A stretch of DNA of 47,739 nucleotides from the NCBI GenBank assembly GCA_017383125.1, contig JAFNYY010000005.1, positions 1-47,739 on the forward strand. The letters run 5' to 3'. Below are positions 33,634 to 43,030 of this stretch, piece by piece (the first letter of the stretch is position 1; each line of letters opens with the position of its first letter). A program made the position numbers and the translations under genes. The stretch comes from Schwartzia sp. (in: firmicutes) (lineage in GTDB: Bacteria > Bacillota > Negativicutes > Selenomonadales > Selenomonadaceae). A model generated the notes under the pieces. It worked only from the letters and a program-made list of their open reading frames with translations. It searched no databases and was not told the DNA's origin.

Positions 33634-34104
33634 TTAGTTAAAAAGGACACTTGAGAAGTAGCGAATGATTCCGTCATTTCCCCAGCAAATCATGTTACAG
33701 GCTTTTGCCATGGCGTCGGCATCTATGGAATATGCTGACATACAGGAATTTTTCTTCCACGGGCCGGAGGACATTACAAGTATGTTGTCCAGCTTCAGCC
33801 TGTCCAGCAGCTTTTCCGTAAGCTCGTTGTGCAGCCTTTTGCCACGGATAAATTCTTCCATGGTTTTCTCCTCGGGGAGAAATTCGCTTTGCAGTACAAG
33901 GCAGTTTTTATACATTAGCAGCCTTTCATGCATTTGGTCACTGGTGCCGCAGGCCGGCGGGCAGACGGGGAGCTTGCCGTAGTTTCCGCAGAGATTTTCT
34001 TCGCAGTATTTCCGATATTTCGGGACATAGACAAGCTCGTCTGTGCCGATAATAGCGGCGCCTGAGAATCCCAAAGCCAATGCTTCGGAAATCATATTGT
34101 TCAT
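33634..34104 (-). CDS. DUF2284-type cysteine-rich metal-binding protein
   Basis: 156 residues. The conserved cluster C-x4-C-x2-YGKLPVCPPACG (about 33-53), with further cysteines near the C-terminus (SCMSAYSID, CNMICWG), matches predicted metal-binding proteins of the DUF2284 group. They probably bind iron-sulfur or another metal, but no reaction is known. GGAGG lies nine bases before ATG 34104. The terminator at 33546-33592 is downstream. Confidence 0.8.
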   Translation of the reverse strand: MNNMISEALALGFSGAAIIGTDELVYVPKYRKYCEENLCGNYGKLPVCPPACGTSDQMHERLLMYKNCLVLQSEFLPEEKTMEEFIRGKRLHNELTEKLLDRLKLDNILVMSSGPWKKNSCMSAYSIDADAMAKACNMICWGNDGIIRYFSSVLFN

Positions 34105-34253
34105 TGCAGGATACCTCCCTTTTTTCTATAAAAGTCTTCAGAGTCCCAGCTCTTCCCTGATGATGATAACTTCCATGGGGCGATAGCTCATTTTTTTGTA
34201 GTGGATTGCCAGGGTATGTGATAATCGAATATAAAAGCTGAGGAGTAATATAA

Positions 34254-34283
34254 AAATGACCCGTCCGAGGATGGGTCGTTTTG
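34254..34283 (-). terminator. Terminator of the flavin reductase gene
   Basis: AAATGACCC/GGGTCGTTTT arms; the minus-strand tail is T-rich. Confidence 0.65.
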
Positions 34284-34315
34284 TCGCGGTGGGACATTTT
34301 GTGTCGGTAGAGAAA

Positions 34316-34878
34316 TCACTCCGACAGAGCTTTGCCGTCCCGGAATGCATGACCGGCAACATTGCCAAGCTTCATGTACAAGGCCCGCACCGGGTCATAG
34401 CTGATAGGGGACAGTTTGGTAATGTCTACCTTGCCGTCCTCTGCCAGAACAGAGTCATCTATACTGATGTCAACGATTTCACCGATGAGGATTTCGCTGT
34501 CTTCATCGTAGGAAAGCATTCGGCATTCCAGCGTCATGGGCAGCTGCTCGATGATGGGGCGTCAACCTTGTCACTCTTTACGGCTGTGAAGCCGGAATGG
34601 GAAAATTTGTCGGGGACATCCTTGCCGGAAAATATACCTACATAGTCGGCGGCTGCCAGCTGGCTTTCGGTAGCTGGGCTGACGGTGAAGGCTTTGCGGG
34701 AGAGGATGTTGGCGGTAGTTTTGTGCGTCTTGTCAAGGGTCAGGGTAATCTTCGTGTAGTCACAGATATTGCCCCAGGCGGCGTTCATGGCATTGGGGGT
34801 GCCATCCTCGTTGTAGGTACCGATGATAAGAACCGGCATGGGATAAAGCCATGACTGGGGGCCGAAGCTTTTACGCAT
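34316..34878 (-). pseudogene. Flavin reductase-like (FMN-binding split barrel) gene with a frameshift
   Basis: The N-terminal part from ATG 34878 (MRKSFGPQSWLYPMPVLIIG, AAWGNICDYTKITLTLDKTH) and the C-terminal part (MTLECRMLSYDEDSEILIGE, SISYDPVRALYMKLGNVAG) belong to one NADH-FMN flavin reductase-like protein. Near 34560 the frame changes: the first part ends DAPSSSSCP, while the neighbouring frame reads IIEQLPMTLE as expected. Loss of one base in a CCCC run explains it. Either the gene is broken or the base call is wrong; the rest is undamaged, so the event would be recent. Confidence 0.8.
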
Positions 34879-35023
34879 AGGAGTCATCCTTTCTTTTATT
34901 GCCTGTAATGGTGGGTGTGCGGAAAAATATCCTCGCAATCTTGTCGGAGTTAGCAGTATAATACTATTAACGATAAAAATGTGGGATTAGAGACGATTAT
35001 AACACGAAGGAGCGGATGCGCAA

Positions 35024-36508
35024 GTGAAAAAGTGGGGAGTGATGACCATGGCAGGGATGATGGCAGCAAACACCGGATTTGCAGGAGAGGTGCATGACAA
35101 TTTCTACTGGCTTGGGCAGATAAATAAGGCCAGCTGTGTTATCAATACGGATGAGGGCCTCATAACTGAGGAACAGGGAGGACGATTTGCCAAAAGTATA
35201 GAGCAGGTCATAAAAGACGGAGCAAAGTCGGGAGCGGAGAGACCAAAGCTGGTAATCACCTTTGAGCCGCTTTTGATAAAGGCCTGCGGCAGCGAGGAAA
35301 TCACCGTGCTTCATGCGGGCCGTTCCAGTCAGGATATGCTGAGTACGGTAACCTTTGCCAAAACAAGAGAAGAGCTGATAAATCTTGCGGCAGCGATGAA
35401 TGATATGCAGGCATCCCTGCTCCGGCTGGCAAAGGAAAACGAAGGGACTCTGATTCCCAATTATACAAACGGCGTGGCGGCTCAACCAAACAGTCTGGCC
35501 CATTATCTGCTGGGATATGCGTATGCTTTCGACCGCGATATGGAGCGGCTGGGAGAATACTATGGGCGGCTGAATCGTTCTCCGATGGGAGCGATGGTTC
35601 TCAATGGCACGGGCTGGCCGCTTAACAGGGAAAGAATGGCGTCGTATCTCGGGTTTGACGGGATAGCGTACAATACATACGATGCGGGTCAGATTTATTC
35701 GGCAGAAAGTCCGGTAGAAGCGGCTGCGGTATGCAATACGATTGCGCTTCACATGGGCAGCTTCATTGAAGAAATAATGCAGCAGTATGCTCAGCCCCGA
35801 CCGTGGATTATCCTGAAGGAGGGTGGGACGAATACCTATGTGTCCAGCGCGATGCCGCAGAAGAGAAATCCGGGACTGCTGAATCGGGTGAGAACTCAGA
35901 GCTCAACAATATTGGCAGACGGAACAGGCTCCCTCTTCAGAGCGCACAATATTCCTGCGGGAATGGCCGATGGACGGGGCGGTTCGCACAAGCTGCTGAA
36001 GGATACCGCGGCTGCAGTGAGAGGCTTTAATCAGATACTCAACAATCTGGTGATAAATCCGGAAAGAAGTCTTGAGGAGCTTGACCTTGACTGGACTGCC
36101 TCGCAGGAAGTGGCCGACGAGCTGATGAGGACATATAATGTTCCCTTCCGTACAGGTCATCATTTCGCTTCGGAAATAGTCGGGTATGCCAGGGCGCATG
36201 AGATTACCCCGTCGGCATTTCCCTACGACAGGGCAAGGGAGATATATGCGGCTCTGGCCGCGGCAGACCGGGATATTCCGCGGGAGCTGCCCCTGACGGA
36301 GGAAGAATTCCGGGCCTGTCTGAATCCGGCTGCCATCGTTGCTCATCGGGCGGTAAAGGGCGGACCGCAGCAGAAGGAGCTGGATATCATGATAAGGCAG
36401 ATAGAGAAGAAGCAGGAGCAGAGGGATGCCTGGACGGAGACGCAGCGCAGGCTGCAGGAAACGGCAGCAGACAGGCTGAACGAGGATTTTGCCAGACTGC
36501 TGGAATAG
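35024..36508 (+). CDS. Argininosuccinate lyase-like protein with an export signal
   Basis: 494 residues of the fumarase/aspartase superfamily. The signature SSAMPQKRNPGLLN (about 285) contains the flexible-loop serine. Other active-site regions are LLHAGRSSQD-like (LHAGRSSQDM), PNYTNGVAAQPNS and LNGTGWPLNRERM. The first 21 residues (MKKWGVMTMAGMMAANTGFAG) look like a Sec signal peptide, which cytoplasmic ArgH lacks. No arg genes are nearby. It may be a periplasmic lyase acting on an unknown substrate. GTG 35024 is the only in-frame start close to AAGGA. Confidence 0.75.
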   Translation: MKKWGVMTMAGMMAANTGFAGEVHDNFYWLGQINKASCVINTDEGLITEEQGGRFAKSIEQVIKDGAKSGAERPKLVITFEPLLIKACGSEEITVLHAGRSSQDMLSTVTFAKTREELINLAAAMNDMQASLLRLAKENEGTLIPNYTNGVAAQPNSLAHYLLGYAYAFDRDMERLGEYYGRLNRSPMGAMVLNGTGWPLNRERMASYLGFDGIAYNTYDAGQIYSAESPVEAAAVCNTIALHMGSFIEEIMQQYAQPRPWIILKEGGTNTYVSSAMPQKRNPGLLNRVRTQSSTILADGTGSLFRAHNIPAGMADGRGGSHKLLKDTAAAVRGFNQILNNLVINPERSLEELDLDWTASQEVADELMRTYNVPFRTGHHFASEIVGYARAHEITPSAFPYDRAREIYAALAAADRDIPRELPLTEEEFRACLNPAAIVAHRAVKGGPQQKELDIMIRQIEKKQEQRDAWTETQRRLQETAADRLNEDFARLLE

Positions 36509-36538
36509 TAAGTATCGGCAGTTTTGAATTTTACGCAA

Positions 36539-36590
36539 AAATAAGGGGACTGTGAAAAATGATTACTCATTTTTCACGGTCCCCTTATTG
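36539..36590. terminator. Long bidirectional terminator
   Basis: About 22-bp arms (AATAAGGGGAC...GTGAAAAATGA and its complement) around a four-base loop, between two convergent genes. Confidence 0.85.
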
Positions 36591-36635
36591 ATGTATATGC
36601 CGTTTTCATAGCCTTTTTTCAGGGCCGATATTATC

Positions 36636-38756
36636 TCACAGCTTTACATATTCCATTTCCTGCAGGATTTCCTCCGGAACAGGTTTGGCGGCCTTTTCAA
36701 ATTTCACCTGAACAAAGCCGATGGAATGCTCTCTGGCAGCGCGCTTTGCATTCCAGCGGGAAATAAGCGGCGCAAATTTCGGGTTGTTTATGAGTGAATC
36801 TCTGTATTTCTTGGCGAAAGTACAGTATTTGAAAAGAATTTCGCGGGCGATTTTGTTGAGCCTCGACATGCCGTTGACTTCATGCCGTATGAACAGCTCG
36901 TACTCCGAGACGAAGACCTCGCTGTAGCTGTTGTGGCAGCGGGAGAGAGCGGCTTTTATCTTTTCCTTCACGTCCTCGGAAAGCTCGCCGTTCTTCTTGT
37001 AGAACTGCAGGTAGTTGATATATTCAGCAGTCAGGGAATGCTCGCGGATATCGCTGTAATGTACGCCCTGAATACGGCGGCACATTTCCCATCTGAACTT
37101 GCCGCAGAGATTCAGCATGGTATTCTCTATGTTCGGCAGGTGTAATATGGATACCATCATGTGGGCTGGAGTCAGCTTCAGACGACCTTCGATTTCCTGC
37201 CACATGACGCCGCGGCTGCCCATATTTGGCATCAGTATTACATAGGGAAGAACCTCGACATTGTATTCAAAGTGGTTGATTTTCAGGTCTATATAGGAGG
37301 CCAGAGTGGGACGATAGAAGCAGCTGTAGTCAATCTCCTTAATGCTGTTTATCGTGTCGCGTATTACAGCAGGGGAGAGGAGGCACTTCTCTAGAGGCAT
37401 GGATACATTTTCCTTGTAGAAGGCGGGGATAAAGGAGAAGAAGCTGCCAAAGGTCATTTTGTTGGCGCTCTTGAACATATTATCCAGCTCAAATTTTACC
37501 ATTGCCCTGGTATCTGCCAGTAAATCATCGGCAACCTTCTTAGTAATGGTATTCGTGCGGAGGTCTTCCCTGACGCAGTCGGCCCAGTCCTGATCGAATT
37601 CGTTCTTGGACGGTGGAGCCTCCCCTCGGAAGATTTTGAGGAGCCACTCGTACGCGGTGACGATCTTGCCCTCCGGGTCGCTTTCCCACAGAAGAGAGTG
37701 CTTGTAAAGCTCAGCCGTATTTTCCGTACCAGCAAGATTCTCATCTACAAAGCCGAAGAGGAAGAACATCCTGACCTCTGCCGGAATGTCTTCTACCTCC
37801 AGACTCTTAAAGAAGGCAGCTTCGTATATCTGATAGAAGGTGGCGGTGATTTCGCGGCGAATCCTGATGAGGGTATCGGATTTCTGCGCCTTATCGGGGG
37901 CCTTCATAAAGGCAGCAATATTTCTTCTGAAGGTGTCGGCAGTTTCGTGCTCTATGCCGGCGAAGGCCAAAATTGTATCAAGGGCGTTCTTGATAGACGG
38001 CAGACTGCTGCTGCCGGAGCCCATGGCATCCTGTCGGACTGCTTCATCGACTTTGGCTTTCTGGGTGCGGTACTCTATGGTGAATTCCAGAGTATCCTGC
38101 TTTGTTCTACTTACGAAGGCGGCCAGGGAATCAATCTGCTGCATTATACCGGGAGCGGTCTGTGCTGCCAGCATAATGGTTCCGGTGCAGAATGCACTGT
38201 CGGCCGTGTAATAGCTCTTGCGGAGCAGTTCATCCTGATTGACATAGGCCTGACACAAATCCATCTGCCAGCTGTAAAGCAGGTCCGGCTTCTGCGGCTC
38301 GAAAAGTATTTCTATCATTTCCTGCTTTTTCGGCGCAGTCATCAGGGTAGCGCAGATGTTTCTGTATTCTGAATAGTTGGATTTCAGAGTGCGTACCAGA
38401 GAGCAGGCATCTTCATAGGCGGCGGCCAGCTCGCTGAAAAGCGAGTTCAGATATGCCGTCATTGCCGAGGCTATTGCCGGGGCAATAGAGGGCGTGGACT
38501 CAATGGCAGCAATCAGGTCGGCAGGATAGTTGTATTCGTATGTGATAAAAGTACAGTCCTCAGCGGCCACCAGGTCGCAGTCATACTGGCTGCCGGGTTT
38601 GTTGAAGGCGCCGAGGATAACACCGCTTTTTGCCGGTACGGTAAAGGAGTCGCCGTAATGTGCCGAGACGCTGCCATTCAGCAGCAAATCAAGTGTATTT
38701 ACAGCATCGCCCTGCCGGTGCAGGAATTGACCTTTTGAAATGCTGATTTTTGCCAT
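36636..38756 (-). CDS. Large protein with N-terminal cyclic-nucleotide-binding-like domain
   Basis: 706 residues from ATG 38756, which follows GAGGTGAC; GTG 38768 overlaps that signal. Residues about 1-115 resemble a cNMP-binding/Crp sensor barrel (GQFLHRQGDAVNTLDLLLNG, VILGAFNKPGSQYDCDLVA). The remaining 590 residues are mainly helical and lack a recognisable helix-turn-helix, kinase or membrane span. Related large proteins occur in Clostridia and Negativicutes without known function. It stands alone between a terminator and a divergent MerR gene. Confidence 0.7.
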   Translation of the reverse strand: MAKISISKGQFLHRQGDAVNTLDLLLNGSVSAHYGDSFTVPAKSGVILGAFNKPGSQYDCDLVAAEDCTFITYEYNYPADLIAAIESTPSIAPAIASAMTAYLNSLFSELAAAYEDACSLVRTLKSNYSEYRNICATLMTAPKKQEMIEILFEPQKPDLLYSWQMDLCQAYVNQDELLRKSYYTADSAFCTGTIMLAAQTAPGIMQQIDSLAAFVSRTKQDTLEFTIEYRTQKAKVDEAVRQDAMGSGSSSLPSIKNALDTILAFAGIEHETADTFRRNIAAFMKAPDKAQKSDTLIRIRREITATFYQIYEAAFFKSLEVEDIPAEVRMFFLFGFVDENLAGTENTAELYKHSLLWESDPEGKIVTAYEWLLKIFRGEAPPSKNEFDQDWADCVREDLRTNTITKKVADDLLADTRAMVKFELDNMFKSANKMTFGSFFSFIPAFYKENVSMPLEKCLLSPAVIRDTINSIKEIDYSCFYRPTLASYIDLKINHFEYNVEVLPYVILMPNMGSRGVMWQEIEGRLKLTPAHMMVSILHLPNIENTMLNLCGKFRWEMCRRIQGVHYSDIREHSLTAEYINYLQFYKKNGELSEDVKEKIKAALSRCHNSYSEVFVSEYELFIRHEVNGMSRLNKIAREILFKYCTFAKKYRDSLINNPKFAPLISRWNAKRAAREHSIGFVQVKFEKAAKPVPEEILQEMEYVKL

Positions 38757-38937
38757 TAGCTTTGTCACCTCGTCGTGAATAATCTCGAAACAGAGAAATA
38801 ATGCAATTCGTACCTTTCAATTGATTAATTCTATATTAAATAGATATTTCCTCTTTTTAGTTAGGGCGAGAAAAAATGGAGACTTATAGCATGTTTTTAG
38901 GGTCGTTTGTCTTAGAAAAAAATAGATTTTTTTGTGC

Positions 38938-38965
38938 TTGTCATAATATATCCTTGTGTTATAAT
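38938..38965 (+). promoter_or_regulatory. Promoter of the MerR-type regulator
   Basis: TTGTCA (38938-38943), 16 bases, TATAAT (38960-38965); the start codon is about 105 bases further on. The flanks are very AT-rich. Confidence 0.6.
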
Positions 38966-39072
38966 AAATATAAATAACCATATGATTTACGTTTTATATT
39001 TATGTGTGTAGGGGCTATATAGTTTGCGATCATAAAACTATAATTAGTAAATCCTTATATGAGGAGAATGCT

Positions 39073-39912
39073 ATGGATATGACCTTCAATCATCCGCCAA
39101 AACAATATTATACGGCTGGCGAGATGGCTTCCTTCTTTGAAATTAGTAAGCAAACCTTGCTGTATTATGACAAGATAGGCCTGCTCCATCCTGAGTATAT
39201 CTCTGAGAATGGGTATCGGGAATACAGCATCCATCAATATCAAATACTGGAGATAATTGTAAATCTTCGTAAGCTGGATGTGTCTTTGGAAGCAATAAAG
39301 AGACATATAGAAAATCGCAGCGAAGCGTCATTGAAAGAGCTGCTAGAGCAGAAGGTAGAGGAATGCAATTCCATTATAGAGAAGACCATGAGGATAAAAG
39401 CTGTCATCACCGGCATAATTGACAGGATGGAGGACCAGCATAAATATCCATTGGAAGCATTTATGCTGGAATATCGAGACGCAAGGAAGATAATCGTGAC
39501 AGACAGAAGTATCTTGGGAGGGGACGTGTTGAGCTCTTTTTCCCGGCACAATCTGGATGCATTGACTGACACCGGACTGAGGGACAGGGGAGCTGGCTGG
39601 ATAGTATCAAAGAACGACCTGGAGTCCAAAGAAAATGCAAGACCATGCGCCTTCTTCTCCGTAATCTCTCCAGAGTACAACGGAGTAGAAAGAATAGGGA
39701 TACAGAAAGCCGGAATATATCTGGTGAAGTATATCAATGGGAGCTTTCATTCCAACCGGAAAAGAATAATCGGGGAAATATGGGATTACCTGCATAAGAA
39801 TGAGTTGATCCCGGTAGGAGATTTATATATCATGCCGCTGAGAAACCACTGGATGACAGCCGATAGGAAAGAATACATTGATGTAATCAGTATTTGCGTA
39901 AAGTACAAGTAG
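39073..39912 (+). CDS. MerR-family transcriptional regulator with effector-binding domain
   Basis: 279 residues from ATG 39073 (GAGGAG six bases upstream). N-terminal MerR winged helix: YYTAGEMASFFEISKQTLLYYDKIGLLHP, then a dimerisation coiled coil (about 80-120), then a GyrI/BmrR-like domain (about 125-279, with GIQKAGIYLVKYINGSFHSN and EIWDYLHKNELIPVGDLYIM). Such proteins bind drugs or other small molecules. The target promoter may be its own or that of the 36636-38756 gene. No efflux pump is adjacent. Confidence 0.9.
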   Translation: MDMTFNHPPKQYYTAGEMASFFEISKQTLLYYDKIGLLHPEYISENGYREYSIHQYQILEIIVNLRKLDVSLEAIKRHIENRSEASLKELLEQKVEECNSIIEKTMRIKAVITGIIDRMEDQHKYPLEAFMLEYRDARKIIVTDRSILGGDVLSSFSRHNLDALTDTGLRDRGAGWIVSKNDLESKENARPCAFFSVISPEYNGVERIGIQKAGIYLVKYINGSFHSNRKRIIGEIWDYLHKNELIPVGDLYIMPLRNHWMTADRKEYIDVISICVKYK

Positions 39913-39921
39913 TTTCGCAGC

Positions 39922-40452
39922 TTATTTTTTCGTACTCCACTCTTTACATATATTAAACATAGCAGAGGCAAAAGACTCCGCAGGAACAGGTTTCATTTCA
40001 CCAGTACCTGTTACGGAGTCTATTTTTTTGTTCTTGTTGGTGTAGTATTCGGTCTCCAAAACGGTGTAGCATTTTCTATTTATGTCAAATTGCATCTTCA
40101 TGAGCCAGTATGTGACCTTTTCCTTAGTGTTCAGCTGGGGCTTGTATTTTTCTTGCAGTCTCTTTAGAGCAGGAGACTCTGCGAAGATTGTGCGGACGGT
40201 TACCTCTACCAGCTGTGTGTTATCCTTCTCACCATCTTTGCCATAGCTTAGAGAATTGGCATCGTAGGCGAAGGAGCCGACCTGATTGTCCAGACAGGAT
40301 ACCCAGTCTGTAGCATCAGACCGATAGAGTGAGAATTCCTCCGTACTGGACAGGTGCCATTCGGGGATAGAGTCGGACTGCTCTGCTGCGGAGCAGAGAG
40401 GCGATATGGAAGCAATGGCGGCGGAGAGAAGGAGTATCTTGATATATCGCAT
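39922..40452 (-). CDS. Exported protein resembling surface-adhesin E
   Basis: 176 residues. A signal peptide (MRYIKILLLSAAIASISPLCSA) is followed by a small beta-rich domain. The end pattern NRKCYTVLETEYYTN...ESFASAMFNICKEW, with two cysteines likely forming a disulfide, is like the E-domain of surface-adhesin proteins in Negativicutes and Proteobacteria. AGGAGG lies eight bases before the ATG. Assignment rests on pattern only. Confidence 0.65.
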   Translation of the reverse strand: MRYIKILLLSAAIASISPLCSAAEQSDSIPEWHLSSTEEFSLYRSDATDWVSCLDNQVGSFAYDANSLSYGKDGEKDNTQLVEVTVRTIFAESPALKRLQEKYKPQLNTKEKVTYWLMKMQFDINRKCYTVLETEYYTNKNKKIDSVTGTGEMKPVPAESFASAMFNICKEWSTKK

Positions 40453-40585
40453 ATGAATTTCCTCCTGATGTGTTGATTGTGTCCATTATGTTTGATGACA
40501 TTACTATATCATATTCATGACAAGATTGCGATAATTTATGATAAAAATTGGATATAATTGGATATAATCGGTTGACTGTATAGTT

Positions 40586-40607
40586 GTTATATACATTACC
40601 ATATAAC
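40586..40607. promoter_or_regulatory. Inverted repeat upstream of the TonB receptor gene
   Basis: GTTATAT (40586-40592) and ATATAAC (40601-40607) form exact 7-bp arms, 80 bases before the start codon. A TTGACT at 40572-40577 may be the -35 element. This is a plausible repressor site; no match to the classical Fur box is clear, although GATAATTTATGATAA about 40528-40543 is mildly Fur-like. Confidence 0.3.
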
Positions 40608-40684
40608 CCGTTATTAAAAAATCGGCCAGCAAGTTAGAGTACAAGGCTTATCTTGGTCGAGGATTAAATGATGGAGGTTTTTGC

Positions 40685-42880
40685 GTGAATTACTCAAAGA
40701 AGATGCTGCTGACGGCGCTGGTCTGCGGCAGTACCATGTACACAGGGACGGCCTGGGCTGCGGAAGCAGCGACAGACGTGCCGGCAGAAAAGACTGCTGA
40801 GGCAGAGGTGGCAGAGTTCGTGCTGGAGCCAATGCTGGTAACAGCGACAAGAACCGAGAAGAATATATTCCAGGTTCCGGCCAATGCGACGGTCATTACT
40901 AAGGAAGAACTTCATTATCGCAATATTAACAATGTAAATGATGCGCTCAAGACCAAGGCTGGTATTTATATAAGCCCTGCGACAGATCCTTATGGCAATG
41001 TTCAGATTCGTGGATTCGGTAGCCAGGATATACTTTTTTTACAGGATGGCACTCCTCTTAACAATGCATGGAATGGACAGCCGGATTTGAACCTAATTCC
41101 CGTTGAGTCTATCGAGCGCATCGAGGTAGTTCGCGGTGCAGGTTCGGCACTTTACGGTGGCCGCGCAGTTGGCGGCGTCGTAAATATCATTACGAAGGAA
41201 GCGTCAAAGCAGCTGTCCGGTGATGTTACTCTGACCTATGGGAGCAACAGCACCTGGAAAAAAGCTGTCAATATTGGTACCAAATTAGATGACAAGTGGT
41301 CATTTAATGTTGGATATGAAAAGAGACAGACGGATGGTTTTAGTGGATATAGGAAGACTGCTAGTCCAGTTACCTCTGGCATATCCGCTGGGACTATAAA
41401 TGTGCCGCAGATGGCAAACGGAGACTATCTAATCGGTGAACGCGGTGAGAGAAAAACCGAAACAGAAAATGTATCGTTTGCAGTAAAGTATAATTTTGAT
41501 AAAAATAAATCGTTGAAGTATACCTACCGTCATGCAGAGTATGAGTACTCCTATAATAACCCGAGGACTTATGTTACTATGGGAGGACTACCATTTTGGG
41601 GAGCACCGGGAAAGAGTTACACGACACAGAATGGCGATAAAATAAAGTTAGCTCCATCTTATTTCCTTGGTTATAATGGGTTGCGAAAGAATAATCTTCA
41701 TACACTGAATTATACGGATAAAAAGAATCAGTGGATAGTTAATGCTTCGTATCAGGATATATATCGTGACGGATATAGTGAGGCTCCAAGCAGTGCTTCT
41801 AGCATCAACTATCAGGGAGAAGGAACCAGCTACTATTATCCCAACAAGAATATCAGTGTGGATATGCAGAAGACCTGGGAGCTGAAGAAGCATACCTTAA
41901 CAGCCGGTGCAAATTACAAGAATGAAGAGATAAAGAGGATGAACCTTAAGGTGAGCAACTGGCGAGATCCGGAAAGCACATCTGGCTGGGGAAGTACTCC
42001 TCTTATAACTGGTGGTAAAGCTCGGAGTATAAGCGTCTTTATTCAGGATGAATATAATTTCAACAAGTACTTCACCATATATGTCGGTGGCCGTATTGAC
42101 AGCTATAAGAAATATGATGGATTCAATGACGCTGTTAAGATTCCCTCGTCATCCTTTACGGAATTCAGTCCAAAGGCTGTGTTTGAATGGCATCCTCAGG
42201 ATACTACCAGCTACTATATTTCCTATGGGCATTCCTTTAATACCCCAACATTGTTCCAGCTGTACAGAGATGCGAATTCCGGAATGTCAAAAACTTATCC
42301 AAATCCAGATTTGAAACCGGAAAAGACTGATACCTTTGAACTTGGTTTCAAGAAAAAAATAAAGAAGACCAAGTTAGGAACGACGCTCTTCTATTCAAAG
42401 ACGAAGGATGCTATTTTCTTGGTACCCTATAGTGGTAGAAAACGCTATGAAAATTGCAATGAGGGCAAGCGAAGAGGGTTTGAACTTGAGGTGTCGCATG
42501 AGTTTGACAAGCATTGGAGCACATATCTGAATTATACATGGCAGGAGGGTGAAAATTCTGGTCGAGGAATGAATAATATGACACAGCAGAACAATGAAAT
42601 ACCGCGTCATCTGTTTCAGACCGGTATCGAGTATAAGCAGGGTAAATTCACTGGTGTACTTGATGGTATGTTTGTCAGCGCTCGTCAGGCAAGTGATGCA
42701 ATCACCGGCGAGTATGGCTCTGAGGATCCGTACTTCGTCATGAATCTTTATCTGAACTACAAGTTCACCAAAGAATGGTCTGTACAGTTTGGTATCGACA
42801 ATGTCCTAGACAGGAAGTTCTACGCCAGCGAGGCTATTCAGGGCAGAACCTATAACCTCGGCCTACGCTACGAGTTCTAA
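40685..42880 (+). CDS. TonB-dependent outer membrane receptor
   Basis: 731 residues from GTG 40685 (GGAGG seven bases upstream). Signal peptide (about 1-26), TonB-box region (FVLEPMLVTATRTEKN), plug domain (about 50-165, PANATVITKEEL, IQIRGFGSQD-like NVQIRGFGSQDILFLQDGTP) and a 22-strand barrel ending YNLGLRYEF with the terminal phenylalanine used for outer-membrane insertion. It resembles siderophore, haem or cobalamin receptors; the ligand is not readable. It shows that the cell has an outer membrane. Confidence 0.93.
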   Translation: MNYSKKMLLTALVCGSTMYTGTAWAAEAATDVPAEKTAEAEVAEFVLEPMLVTATRTEKNIFQVPANATVITKEELHYRNINNVNDALKTKAGIYISPATDPYGNVQIRGFGSQDILFLQDGTPLNNAWNGQPDLNLIPVESIERIEVVRGAGSALYGGRAVGGVVNIITKEASKQLSGDVTLTYGSNSTWKKAVNIGTKLDDKWSFNVGYEKRQTDGFSGYRKTASPVTSGISAGTINVPQMANGDYLIGERGERKTETENVSFAVKYNFDKNKSLKYTYRHAEYEYSYNNPRTYVTMGGLPFWGAPGKSYTTQNGDKIKLAPSYFLGYNGLRKNNLHTLNYTDKKNQWIVNASYQDIYRDGYSEAPSSASSINYQGEGTSYYYPNKNISVDMQKTWELKKHTLTAGANYKNEEIKRMNLKVSNWRDPESTSGWGSTPLITGGKARSISVFIQDEYNFNKYFTIYVGGRIDSYKKYDGFNDAVKIPSSSFTEFSPKAVFEWHPQDTTSYYISYGHSFNTPTLFQLYRDANSGMSKTYPNPDLKPEKTDTFELGFKKKIKKTKLGTTLFYSKTKDAIFLVPYSGRKRYENCNEGKRRGFELEVSHEFDKHWSTYLNYTWQEGENSGRGMNNMTQQNNEIPRHLFQTGIEYKQGKFTGVLDGMFVSARQASDAITGEYGSEDPYFVMNLYLNYKFTKEWSVQFGIDNVLDRKFYASEAIQGRTYNLGLRYEF

Positions 42881-42900
42881 TTAAATATTTTTCCCGTGAT

Positions 42901-42935
42901 ATCCGGCAGCGTATTACGCTGCCGGATTCTTTTCT
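42901..42935 (+). terminator. Terminator of the TonB receptor gene
   Basis: ATCCGGCAGCGT/ACGCTGCCGGAT hairpin followed by TCTTTTCT. Confidence 0.8.
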
Positions 42936-43030
42936 GATTAACGTATTATAAAAAGGTTCACCTGTAGTGCGCCTGTTAGACGGTCCGGCATATGACATGC
43001 TATAATGAATCCATCAAGGAGGAATGGAAA

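Noticed and set aside
35660-35675. GGATAGCG...ATAC inside the lyase gene as another iteron
   Set aside because: Only the outer bases match, and it is within conserved coding sequence; likely chance.
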